64,000 bases of DNA from Oceanimonas marisflavi (GTDB lineage: Bacteria > Pseudomonadota > Gammaproteobacteria > Enterobacterales > Aeromonadaceae). Positions 18,676-26,890 of the stretch are shown in pieces. Location: positions 62,001 to 126,000 of the forward strand of contig NZ_QAGM01000005.1 of the NCBI RefSeq assembly GCF_003049725.1. Direction: 5' to 3'. Positions within the stretch are counted from its first letter, which is position 1. Each line of letters starts with the position of its first letter. The translations under genes were made by a program, and so were the position numbers. The notes beneath the pieces are model-generated. The model had not been told where the DNA came from and did no database searches. It saw only the letters and a program-made list of their open reading frames with translations.

Positions 18676-19116
18676 ATGACAGAGCCGTATCAGTACAAAC
18701 ACATTCTGGCGGCGGTCGACATGACCGAGAAAAACCGCAAGGTGATCGCCAAGGCGGTGGACCGGGCCCGCGCCAACAACGCCAAGCTGTCGGTGATTCA
18801 TGTGGATGTGGATCTCAAGGACCTCTACACCGAGATGATCGACATCGATATCGACAACATTCAGGATCAGGTGGTGGCCGACGCCAAGCAGCGTCTGGAA
18901 GACTATCTGGCCGAGATCGACTATCCCATCGAGAAAAAACTGGTGATCTGCGGCGATCTTACGCTCAAGGTAAATGAAGCGGTGGAGCAGCACGGCGTTG
19001 ATCTGCTGATCTGCGGTCATGAACAGAGCTTCTGGAGCCTGCTCACCTCTTCTGCCCGCCAGCTGATGAATACCGTGCCCTGCGATCTGCTGGTGGTGCC
19101 CCTGCCCAAGAGCTGA
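18676..19116 (+). CDS. uspA: Universal stress protein A
   Basis: A 146-residue UspA-domain protein (YKHILAAVDMTEKNRKVIAKAV..., C-terminal SSARQLMNTVPCDLLVVPLP) very close to E. coli UspA. It is a cytoplasmic dimer induced by growth arrest and stress. In E. coli uspA lies near rsmJ-prlC-gor, and these genes are also within about 5-10 kb here. AAGGAG lies 7 bases before the ATG. The 140-base upstream region should hold its promoter. Confidence 0.93.
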   Translation: MTEPYQYKHILAAVDMTEKNRKVIAKAVDRARANNAKLSVIHVDVDLKDLYTEMIDIDIDNIQDQVVADAKQRLEDYLAEIDYPIEKKLVICGDLTLKVNEAVEQHGVDLLICGHEQSFWSLLTSSARQLMNTVPCDLLVVPLPKS

Positions 19117-19129
19117 ACCCTGCGGGCGG

Positions 19130-20038
19130 CTACTGACCGCCCGCCTCCTGCAGCAACTCCCTGAACCACATCAGCGCCGGATCAAATTCGGTCAGCGGAT
19201 GCTGGGCCAGTACATAGGTACTGTGTAAGGGTTCGCTCAGCCTGTGTGCCTGCAGCGGATAGTAATAACACAAATCCCGGCCAATCAGCTCCGGCACCAC
19301 TGCCAGATACCGGCCGGTGGCCAGCAGCCGGGGCAGGGCTTCAAAGCTGGGCACCCAGACGCCAATATGCCGTGCCAGCCCCTTTTCACGCAGCCAGCCA
19401 TCCACCAGCGTCTGATTGTGACCCCAGTTGGAGGTGGATACATGACTCCACGCCACCAGTTGCGCCGGCTCAAGCACCCCGGGCAGCTCACTGCCGGTTG
19501 CCGACAGGCACACCATGGGGTTGTGAAACCAGATATCGGTGAGCAACCGCTCCGACAGATGATCGGCCCCGGCAAAGCTCACCACCAGATCCAGCTCGGC
19601 CCGGGCCAGGGCGTCTTCATAATCGGAGTTGACCAGCTCGCTCACCGCCAGCCGGCAGCCCGGCGCCCTTTGATAGAGCAGCTCCACCAGTTGCGGCACC
19701 ACGCCGTGCTCAATGGACGAGGGCACCGCCAGCCGAAAGGTCCGTTGTGAGCGACCCGGCTCAAACCCCGCCGACTGGCGCACTCCCTGCTCCAGCAGAG
19801 CCAGGGCCTGGCGCACCGGCGTGGCCAGCGCCTGGGCTCGGTGAGTGGGCCGCATTTCCTTGCGGGTCATGACAAACAGCGGATCGTCCAGGGCCTGACG
19901 CAGCCTTCCGAGGGCATGGCTGACCGTGGACTGGGACAGATTGAGCTGTTCCGCCGCCCGGGTGACGTTGCGGCACTGCATCAGTACATCGAATACCCGC
20001 AGCAGGTTCAGATCCAGCCGCTGAAACAGATTATCCAT
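19130..20038 (-). CDS. LysR-type transcriptional regulator
   Basis: A 302-residue LysR-family protein. The N-terminal winged helix-turn-helix is clear (RVFDVLMQCRNVTRAAEQLNLSQSTVSHALGRLRQAL, residues 14-48), followed by a LysR substrate-binding domain. The effector is unknown. It is divergent from an EamA transporter across a 430-base intergenic region, so that transporter is the first candidate target. It is convergent with uspA (13 bases). Confidence 0.9.
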   Translation of the reverse strand: MDNLFQRLDLNLLRVFDVLMQCRNVTRAAEQLNLSQSTVSHALGRLRQALDDPLFVMTRKEMRPTHRAQALATPVRQALALLEQGVRQSAGFEPGRSQRTFRLAVPSSIEHGVVPQLVELLYQRAPGCRLAVSELVNSDYEDALARAELDLVVSFAGADHLSERLLTDIWFHNPMVCLSATGSELPGVLEPAQLVAWSHVSTSNWGHNQTLVDGWLREKGLARHIGVWVPSFEALPRLLATGRYLAVVPELIGRDLCYYYPLQAHRLSEPLHSTYVLAQHPLTEFDPALMWFRELLQEAGGQ

Positions 20039-20470
20039 CGATATTAACCATACCTTTATGACGACAATTCATTTTTACCATAAGCGCTTTGTTCATAGAA
20101 TGCCGGCCATCAAGTTTAACGTCGGCGTGGTGATGAAACGTCTCTAGACGGTTCGGTCAAACACGGTTTCGGGCATGGTGGCATCATGGGGGGTACTGCC
20201 TGTCTCGGGTCGCACAAGCGGCACGAAAAAACGAACGGGTTACGATCGGGCAATCCTGTTTACCACGCTGACAACCTTTTCGGGCATGTTCCGACTAAAT
20301 ATGCCCTGCAGTTTCTGCGTGTGGTGTTGAACCACTTTTGTTTGGGGACGTCATTCTCTCCTTTATGACAAACCTGCATTGGTCCCGGGCCGGCGCATTG
20401 CGCCGGCTTTTTTTATGCCCGGGTTTACGCCATCATGGCCATCTCCTTTACCAATGCACATGATTTACCC
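20039..20470. other. Long intergenic region between LysR and EamA genes, possible small RNA
   Basis: No convincing protein gene is visible. The region contains inverted repeats (for example GGGCAT at 20282-20287 with ATGCCC at 20301-20306) and ends in a strong plus-strand terminator at 20389. A structured RNA leader or independent small RNA would fit. A 60-codon frame at 20186 has no ribosome site or recognisable sequence. Confidence 0.4.
20389..20414 (+). terminator. Rho-independent terminator upstream of EamA gene
   Basis: A perfect 8-bp stem GCCGGCGC/GCGCCGGC with a 3-base loop and seven T. No protein gene precedes it on this strand within 350 bases. Confidence 0.8.
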
Positions 20471-21337
20471 ATGCCTTATCTGGTTTTTGTCACCCTGTTA
20501 TGGGCTTTTTCCTTCAGCCTTATCGGCGTTTACCTGGCCGGTGCCGTGGACAGCTACTTTTCGGTGCTGACCCGCATCACCCTGGCTGCCCTGTTGTTTG
20601 CCCCTTTTTTGCGCTGGCGTCAGCCGCCCCGGCTGGCCGCCGGGCTCATGGCCTGTGGCGCCCTGCAAATGGGGGTGATGTATCTGTTTTATTACCAGTC
20701 ATTTCTGCTGCTGACGGTGCCGGAAGTGCTGATCTTCACTGTGCTCACCCCTGTGTATGTCACCCTGGTGTATGATCTGCTGCACAAACGTTTTCGCCCC
20801 GGCTATCTGTTTACCGCCCTTCTGGCAGTACTGGGCGCTCTGGTGATCCGTTTTGACGGCCTGACCAATGATTACCTGCTCGGCTTTGCGGTGGTGCAGG
20901 GCGCCAACCTCTGTTTCGCCCTGGGCCAGGTGGGCTACAAGGTGTTGCTGGAGCGCTATCCGTCGGCCGGACCCCAGCACAACCGCTTTGGCTATTTCTA
21001 TCTGGGCGCGCTGCTGGTAGTCACCCCGGCCTGGCTGGTGCTGGGCGGCGACAAGTATCCGGCCACCTCCCTGCAATGGGGTATTCTGTTGTGGCTGGGG
21101 CTGGGCGCCTCGGGCCTGGGATACTTCCTGTGGAACAAGGGCGCCACCCTGGTGAACGCCGGAGCCCTGGCGATCATGAACAACGCCCTGGTGCCTGCCG
21201 GCCTGCTGGTGAACCTGCTGATCTGGAACCGGGACGCCGACCTTCCCCGGCTGGCGCTGGGCGGGGGCATTATTCTGGCATCGCTGTGGCTCAACGAGGC
21301 CTGGATCAAGGTTTCAAAACCCGCGCTGGCCAAGTAG
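20471..21337 (+). CDS. EamA/DMT family transporter
   Basis: About 288 residues with ten hydrophobic segments in two EamA halves, a drug/metabolite transporter of the inner membrane. The end of the second half (LGASGLGYFLWNKGATLVNAGALAIMNNALVPAG) is typical. Substrate unknown; members export amino acids or metabolites. The start is uncertain: ATG 20471 (MPYLVFVTLLWAFSFSL) fits the family best, ATG 20435 is also in frame, and neither has a clear ribosome site. Confidence 0.87.
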   Translation: MPYLVFVTLLWAFSFSLIGVYLAGAVDSYFSVLTRITLAALLFAPFLRWRQPPRLAAGLMACGALQMGVMYLFYYQSFLLLTVPEVLIFTVLTPVYVTLVYDLLHKRFRPGYLFTALLAVLGALVIRFDGLTNDYLLGFAVVQGANLCFALGQVGYKVLLERYPSAGPQHNRFGYFYLGALLVVTPAWLVLGGDKYPATSLQWGILLWLGLGASGLGYFLWNKGATLVNAGALAIMNNALVPAGLLVNLLIWNRDADLPRLALGGGIILASLWLNEAWIKVSKPALAK

Positions 21338-21440
21338 CGTGCCCGGTCACAAAATCTACATTTGTCCTGCACCGCACCATGGCTTTTGGCCACAGTCTCC
21401 ATACACTGACAGACATAATAAAACGTGCGAGGAGAGCGAT

Positions 21441-22415
21441 ATGTTCAAGGCCATCTTACTGGAAGAATCCGGCAAACAGACTCATGCCAGTCTGCAACGC
21501 CTCAAGGAAAATCAGCTCACCACCGGCGATGTGCAGGTGAAGGTGGATTACTCCACCCTTAACTACAAGGATGCCCTGGCCATTACCGGCAAGGGAAAAA
21601 TCGTGCGTAACTGGCCCATGGTGCCCGGCATCGATTTCGCCGGCACCGTGCTGTCGTCAGACCATCCCGACTACGACATAGGTGATGAAGTGCTGCTTAC
21701 CGGCTGGGGCGTGGGTGAGCAGACCTGGGGCGGCCTGGCGGAAAAGGCCAGCGTCAAGGGCGACTGGCTGATCCCCCTGCCGGCGGAAATGACCGCCAAG
21801 CGCGCCATGGCCATTGGCACTGCCGGCTTTACCGCCATGCTGGGGCTGATGGCGCTGGAGCAGGCCGGCGTCAAGCCGGGCCAGGGTCCGATTCTGGTCA
21901 CCGGCGCCACCGGCGGCGTGGGCTCCATCGCAGTGCGGTTGCTGGCCAAGGCCGGTTACGAGGTGCATGCCTCCACCGGCCGCCCCGAGCACGCCGACTG
22001 GCTGAAAAGCCTGGGTGCCCACGAAATCATCGATCGCATTCAGCTCGATCAGGAGCCGGCCGCGCTGGAATCCCAGCACTGGGCCGGCGCCATCGACGCC
22101 GTGGGCGGCCGTACCCTGGCGCGCATTCTCAGCCAAACCCGCATGTATGGCGCCGTGGCTGCCTGCGGACTGACCGGCGGCGTGGCCCTGAACACCACCG
22201 TCATGCCCTTTATTCTGCGGGGGGTACAGCTGATCGGCATCAACTCGGTGCATATTCCCAGAGAGAAACGCATCCAGGCCTGGCAGCGCTTGCATGAAAG
22301 CCTGCCGGTGCACTATGAAGACGAGGTGAAAGAGCTGACCCTGGAGCAGGTCATTGACGCGGCTCACGACATGGTCGCCGGCAAGCCGGTGGGCCGGGTG
22401 GTGATTCAGCCCTGA
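21441..22415 (+). CDS. acuI: Acrylyl-CoA reductase (NADPH)
   Basis: A 324-residue medium-chain reductase matching E. coli AcuI/YhdH in length and in sequence blocks such as SLNYKDALAITGKGKI, PGIDFAGTV, LLTGWGVGE and VTGATGGVGS (Rossmann). It reduces acryloyl-CoA to propionyl-CoA, detoxifying acrylate formed, for example, from DMSP in marine bacteria. No DMSP lyase is in this window. GAGGAGAG lies about 6 bases upstream of the start. It is followed by a strong terminator. Confidence 0.93.
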   Translation: MFKAILLEESGKQTHASLQRLKENQLTTGDVQVKVDYSTLNYKDALAITGKGKIVRNWPMVPGIDFAGTVLSSDHPDYDIGDEVLLTGWGVGEQTWGGLAEKASVKGDWLIPLPAEMTAKRAMAIGTAGFTAMLGLMALEQAGVKPGQGPILVTGATGGVGSIAVRLLAKAGYEVHASTGRPEHADWLKSLGAHEIIDRIQLDQEPAALESQHWAGAIDAVGGRTLARILSQTRMYGAVAACGLTGGVALNTTVMPFILRGVQLIGINSVHIPREKRIQAWQRLHESLPVHYEDEVKELTLEQVIDAAHDMVAGKPVGRVVIQP

Positions 22416-22440
22416 GTTTCGTCGGCCAACTGTGATAGCA

Positions 22441-22466
22441 AAGAGCCCGCGAGGGCTCTTTTTTTA
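22441..22466 (+). terminator. Rho-independent terminator after acuI
   Basis: Stem AAGAGCCC/GGGCTCTT with loop GCGA, then a run of T, 25 bases after the acuI stop. Confidence 0.92.
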
Positions 22467-22503
22467 TCCCGAAGGCACCCTATTGCCGCTACGCGCCAAT
22501 TTG

Positions 22504-22590
22504 CAGGCGGGCCGCCTGCGCTCCACTCACTCCATGCTCCCTTCTGGAGCGCGGGCAGCTTGCCCGCATCAGCGCCGCCAGGCGCTCATA
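22504..22590. repeat. REP-like cluster of nested hairpins
   Basis: Successive short palindromes: GCAGGC/GCCTGC, GCGCTCC (22518) paired with GGAGCGC (22546), GCGGGC/GCCCGC (22551-22567) and GCGCC/GGCGC. This is the style of repetitive extragenic palindromes. Confidence 0.6.
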
Positions 22591-22608
22591 CCCAAACCGG
22601 CCAGAAAG

Positions 22609-22623
22609 TGTTATAAAGTAACA
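22609..22623. promoter_or_regulatory. Candidate Zur operator
   Basis: TGTTATAAAGTAACA is a near-perfect palindrome that closely matches the core of gammaproteobacterial Zur boxes (TGTTATA-A-TATAACA). It lies 23 bases before the start of a COG0523 GTPase, a class often induced by zinc starvation. Confidence 0.7.
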
Positions 22624-22646
22624 AATCTGTTTGCTTTCGATCCCTT

Positions 22647-23642
22647 ATGAACACCGCCATTCCCACTCACCTCGTCATGGGTTTTCTCGGCACCGGCAAG
22701 ACCACCCTGCTGCGCCACCTGCTGGCCCACAAGCCGGAACACGAACGCTGGGCCATTCTGGTCAACGAGTTTGGCGAGGTGGGCATAGACGGCGCCCTGC
22801 TGACCGATCAGGGGGCGCTTATCAAGGAGATTCCCGGCGGCTGCCTGTGCTGCGTGGCCGGGCTGCCGTTTCAGATTGGCCTGAACGCCCTGTTGCACAA
22901 GGCACAACCCGACCGCCTGCTGATCGAGCCCACCGGGCTGGGCCACCCCAGCCGGGTGATGGACATTCTCACCAATGAGCATTACCGCAATGTGTTGCAT
23001 CTGGGCGCCGCCTTTTGCCTGATCGATCCGCGCCAGTGGAGCGATGCCCGTTACCGGGAGCATGAAACCTATCAGGATCAGCTGGCTCTGGCCGACGTGG
23101 TGGTGGCCAACAAGAGCGATCTGTGCAGCGAGGATGAACTGGACCGGCTGCGCCGGGACATCGCCCGGGGCCCTGAGCCAAAGCAGGCACTGGTGGAAAC
23201 GGAGCAGGGCCGGCTGGATCTGCACTGGCTGCAGCAACCGCACGATCCGAATCGCCGCGCCGCCTACCCGCAGGCCCATGCCGGCAAGGCAGAGCGCCCC
23301 ATGGTGGCGGCGCCCGAGCCCAAACTCAGCCGCAGCCGGCCCTGGCGGCGCTACAGCAACCAGGGCGACGATCATTTCTCCCTGGGCTGGCGCTTTCTTG
23401 ACGAGGTGGTGTTCGATCTCGACGCCGTACGTGGCTTTTGCGAGGCGCAAAAGGTGGCCCGGCTCAAGGCGGTGCTCCGCACGCAGGATGGCTGGTGGGC
23501 CTTTAACCAGACCGACCGGCTCAGCGTATACCGGCTGGCGCCGCAAAAGGAGAGCCGAATAGAGCTGATTGACGCCAGCCCGCTGACGGAGGCCCCCCTG
23601 CATGAGCAACTGATGAAAACGGTGAAATCGCTGCCGGCATAA
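22647..23642 (+). CDS. COG0523 G3E GTPase, putative zinc metallochaperone
   Basis: A 331-residue CobW/COG0523 protein. It has a P-loop GFLGTGKTT (residues 12-20), the metal-binding GGCLCC motif near residue 66, a Walker B/G3 region (LLIEPTGLGHPSR), an NKSD guanine-specificity motif near residue 154 and a CobW C-terminal domain. Family members use GTP to deliver metal, usually zinc, to client proteins. The upstream Zur-like box suggests expression under zinc limitation. The clients are unknown and no zinc-dependent paralogue is adjacent. Confidence 0.9.
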   Translation: MNTAIPTHLVMGFLGTGKTTLLRHLLAHKPEHERWAILVNEFGEVGIDGALLTDQGALIKEIPGGCLCCVAGLPFQIGLNALLHKAQPDRLLIEPTGLGHPSRVMDILTNEHYRNVLHLGAAFCLIDPRQWSDARYREHETYQDQLALADVVVANKSDLCSEDELDRLRRDIARGPEPKQALVETEQGRLDLHWLQQPHDPNRRAAYPQAHAGKAERPMVAAPEPKLSRSRPWRRYSNQGDDHFSLGWRFLDEVVFDLDAVRGFCEAQKVARLKAVLRTQDGWWAFNQTDRLSVYRLAPQKESRIELIDASPLTEAPLHEQLMKTVKSLPA

Positions 23643-23647
23643 CGTGG

Positions 23648-24406
23648 TCAGAGTGCCTGTTTTACATACAGATCATAGCGGTTGTTTTTGCTGGCGATCT
23701 GCGCCGAGGGCCTGGCGTCATTGAGAAAGCCGGCGTAGTCGGGCCGCTTCACCACTACCCGGGCCCGGGCCAGGGCCAGGGCCGGTGTCAGCAGGGCATC
23801 GGCGTCTTCGTCCGCGCCCACCAGAGAGTGAAACACCCGCATTTCCTTTTTGACCAGGGCCGCCTTTTTCTTGTGGGGAAACATGGGATCCAGGTAGACC
23901 ACGTCCGGCTGTTGCCCGATATCGCTCAGGCTGTGACCAAAAGGCAACAACTGCAGCCGTTCGCGCACCCAGGCGCCGATCTCCGGGTCGGCGGCGGCCC
24001 GGCGCAGGCCGTCTTCCAGCAGAGCATGCACCACAGGGTGACGCTCGCACAGCGTGACTGTGCAACCCAGCGAAGCCAGCACAAAGGCATCCCGGCCCAG
24101 ACCGGCGGTGCCGTCCACCACGGAAGGGTTATGGCCGTGCTTGAGCCCCACCGCCTTGGCGATGGTCTGGCCCCGGCCGCCACCAAACTTGCGCCGGTGC
24201 GCCGCCGCCCCCTCCACAAAGTCCACATAAACCGCGCCCAGCCTGGGCTCATCCAGCTTGCGCAGCTCCAGCCGGCCTTCGGTGAACATCAGGGCAAAGG
24301 GCGCAGCGGCGGTGACGTCGCGCAGGCGGGTTCGCAGGGTGTCGGCCTCGGCGGCCAGGGTGGGGTCCTGCAGCTCAATCTGCAGCGGGTACAGTGTGTC
24401 CGGCAT
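23648..24406 (-). CDS. rsmJ: 16S rRNA (guanine1516-N2)-methyltransferase
   Basis: A 252-residue methyltransferase collinear with E. coli Rsm[46 protein letters not shown] (SAM site) and [23 protein letters not shown]. It methylates G1516 of 16S rRNA using SAM. The start lies inside the end of the upstream GGDEF-EAL gene, with a 32-base overlap, so translation is probably coupled. In E. coli rsmJ follows prlC directly; here a signalling gene sits between them. Confidence 0.94.
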   Translation of the reverse strand: MPDTLYPLQIELQDPTLAAEADTLRTRLRDVTAAAPFALMFTEGRLELRKLDEPRLGAVYVDFVEGAAAHRRKFGGGRGQTIAKAVGLKHGHNPSVVDGTAGLGRDAFVLASLGCTVTLCERHPVVHALLEDGLRRAAADPEIGAWVRERLQLLPFGHSLSDIGQQPDVVYLDPMFPHKKKAALVKKEMRVFHSLVGADEDADALLTPALALARARVVVKRPDYAGFLNDARPSAQIASKNNRYDLYVKQAL

Positions 24407-26777
24407 AGGATTCCAGAAAACTCAACAATTCACGAAAGGGCATGGGCCTGGCGATCAGGTAGCCCTGCAGAAAATGGCAGGGCTGGGTGGAAAGGTAGGC
24501 CGCCTGAGCCCGGGTTTCCATGCCTTCGATCACCACTTTCATGCCAAGATCGCCGATAATGCGCAAAATACCTTCCAGCAGCAAGCCATCTTTTTGATTG
24601 CCGGGCAGGTGGTCAATAAAACTCTTGTCGATTTTAACCAGATCGATGGGAAAGGCGCGCAGGTAGTTGAGGGCCGAAAAGCCGGTGCCGAAGTCGTCGA
24701 TGGCAATACGGCACCCCGCCCGGCGCAGGGCATGAATGCGCTCCAGATGATGCTCATTGCCCTGCATAAACAACGACTCGGTAATCTCGAAAATAATCTG
24801 CCGGGGCGAAAGTCCGTGCCGCTGAATGATCGACAGCCATTCAGCTCCGTCCAGCCCCAGGCTCTGAAACTCCAGGCTGGAGCGGTTGACGGCCATATGC
24901 AGCCGGTAGCCCGCCTGCTGCAGCCGGCTCAGATCGGCGCAAGCCTGCTTCAGCACCCAGCTCCCCAGAGACTGCACCATGCCCCCCTCTTCCGCCACCG
25001 GAACGAACTCCGCGGGAGAAATAACGCCCAGCTCCGGGTGCGGCCAGCGCACCAGGGCTTCCAGCTTGGTCACACCTCCGCTGGCGGTATCGATAATGGG
25101 CTGGTAGTGCACCCGCAAACCGCCCTGCCGAATGGCCTCGGCCAGATCGTGCTGCAACCGAATACGCCGGCTCTGGGCCCGGTTCAGCCGGTCGTCATAC
25201 ATGGCCAGATCCTTCTTGCCCTGCTTGGCGCCAAACAGCGCCTGCTCCGCATGCTGCAACAGACTTTCGGCGTCCTTCTCATTGATACCGGGCCAGAGTG
25301 CGCCGCCCAGGGTGGCGTCCACATACAACTGCTGCTCGGCCAGGTGCAAGGGCCGGGTCAGGGCACTCAGCACATGGCGGCCAAAAGTGCGTGCCTGCCG
25401 ATGGTGCACCACGCCTGGCACCAGCAGGGCGAACTCGTCACTGCCGATGCGGGCCAGGTAATCGCCACTGCGCAGCCGCCCGCGCAGCCGCGCCGCCACC
25501 TCCTGAAGCACCCGATCCCCCACCCTGTGGTTCATGGCGTTGTTGAACAGGCGAAAATTGTTGATGTCGAGGATCATCAGCGCAAAGGGCTCGCTCAGCC
25601 GGCAATAACGGGCCAGCCGCAGCTGGAAGCTGGTCCGGTTGGCCAGGCCGGTGAGACTGTCCTTTTCTTCCGGTGGTGCGCCCTGCTCAAGAGGGTCGGA
25701 GTGCCCCATTTCGCTGAATACGGCCACATAGCGCATGGCTCCACCCGGTTCAGACAGAACGCTGATGCGCAGCCGTTCCGGATAAACCTGGCCATTGCTG
25801 CGTCGGTTCCATATTTCTCCCTGCCAACGCCCCTGCTCGTTCAGGGACTGATGCATCTGCCGGTAAAACTCCCGGCTGTGCAACCCCGAGCGCAGCAGTG
25901 ACGGATATTGTCCCCGCACCTGATCTGCTCGGTAGCCGGTGATCCGCTCAAATGCCGGACTGACCTGCTCAACACGGCCATGGCGGTCACAAATCATCAC
26001 CCCTTCCGGCTGCTCAGGTGCCGGAATAAAGCGCAGATTCAGCCCCCGAGGGCTGGAGGCCCGGGACCGCAAACTGACCAGTGTGCCCATCAAACACAAG
26101 GGAGCATTCTGTTTGTCCCGTACCAGCGTCAGTTGTGACTCTCCCAGCAACAACTGACCATCAGGATGCAGATAATGCTTTTCCATCACCGCAATGCCCA
26201 GCTCCGGCTCGTTTGCCAGCCGGCGGTACAGACGACGGGTCTCCGGCCAGTCTTCGCCCAGACTGAACTCACGCAAAGAGCGCCCCTTCATGCTGGCTTT
26301 GTCGTGTCCTATCACCTCCTGCACCGCCCGGTTGGTCCACTCCACCACACCATCGGGGGTGGCGCGCACCAGCGGCAGCGGAAAATACTCAAACAGGGGC
26401 AACAGCGACACCGCCTGCCGTGCCCGATCGGAATCGGTAAACACGGACGCAAAGAACCCCAGCCAGGCGCCTTTGGAGAAACGGATATGACGCTGCCGCC
26501 AGAACAGCAATAAAGCGTGATCGGGATACAGGGTGGACAAGGACAAAAACTGGCCTGAGCCCATGCCCTGAGCATGGCAAAGAGGAAAAGCCAGCCGCTG
26601 AACGGAACGATCCGACGGCACACAAAGGGAGCCATCGGGTACGGGCATACCCGCCGCCAGCAGCGGCTGCCAGTGCTCACCCTGCCGGCGGCACAGCAGC
26701 ACGCCATCGGCCAGACGCTGCTCTACCAGCTGGTTCAGACACCAGAGGCTGAACCAGGACGATACCCCGTGTTCCAT
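24375..26777 (-). CDS. PAS-GGDEF-EAL cyclic-di-GMP signalling protein
   Basis: An 800-residue cytoplasmic protein. The first 125 residues are unassigned; two PAS-like domains follow (about 128-240 and 257-360), then GGDEF (about 370-525) and EAL (about 545-790). The GGDEF signature is altered to GSDEF near residue 445, so cyclase activity may be weak or lost. The EAL domain keeps EALVRW, FEITES, IDDFGTG and KIDKSF, so phosphodiesterase activity is expected. It probably senses a signal through PAS and degrades c-di-GMP. No membrane segment is obvious. It is inserted between prlC and rsmJ. Confidence 0.9.
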   Translation of the reverse strand: MEHGVSSWFSLWCLNQLVEQRLADGVLLCRRQGEHWQPLLAAGMPVPDGSLCVPSDRSVQRLAFPLCHAQGMGSGQFLSLSTLYPDHALLLFWRQRHIRFSKGAWLGFFASVFTDSDRARQAVSLLPLFEYFPLPLVRATPDGVVEWTNRAVQEVIGHDKASMKGRSLREFSLGEDWPETRRLYRRLANEPELGIAVMEKHYLHPDGQLLLGESQLTLVRDKQNAPLCLMGTLVSLRSRASSPRGLNLRFIPAPEQPEGVMICDRHGRVEQVSPAFERITGYRADQVRGQYPSLLRSGLHSREFYRQMHQSLNEQGRWQGEIWNRRSNGQVYPERLRISVLSEPGGAMRYVAVFSEMGHSDPLEQGAPPEEKDSLTGLANRTSFQLRLARYCRLSEPFALMILDINNFRLFNNAMNHRVGDRVLQEVAARLRGRLRSGDYLARIGSDEFALLVPGVVHHRQARTFGRHVLSALTRPLHLAEQQLYVDATLGGALWPGINEKDAESLLQHAEQALFGAKQGKKDLAMYDDRLNRAQSRRIRLQHDLAEAIRQGGLRVHYQPIIDTASGGVTKLEALVRWPHPELGVISPAEFVPVAEEGGMVQSLGSWVLKQACADLSRLQQAGYRLHMAVNRSSLEFQSLGLDGAEWLSIIQRHGLSPRQIIFEITESLFMQGNEHHLERIHALRRAGCRIAIDDFGTGFSALNYLRAFPIDLVKIDKSFIDHLPGNQKDGLLLEGILRIIGDLGMKVVIEGMETRAQAAYLSTQPCHFLQGYLIARPMPFRELLSFLESYAGHTVPAAD

Positions 26778-26854
26778 GATTAAGTCTCATTTAAAAGCAC
26801 ATGCGGTATTTTGCCCGCATGCGACATTCGGCTCCACTCTGAAAGATGGATCAA

Positions 26855-26880
26855 AAAAGGTGGCCATGGCCACCTTTTAT
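26855..26880 (-). terminator. Terminator after prlC, symmetric hairpin
   Basis: AAAAGGTGGC/GCCACCTTTT forms a perfect 10-bp stem around CATG, with A/T runs on both sides. It lies 11 bases past the prlC stop and separates prlC from the GGDEF-EAL gene. Confidence 0.85.
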
Positions 26881-26890
26881 TTGACGGGGT

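Noticed and set aside
20186-20368. A 60-codon frame before the EamA transporter
   Set aside because: No ribosome site and no hydrophobic or conserved pattern. The region looks like a structured RNA instead.
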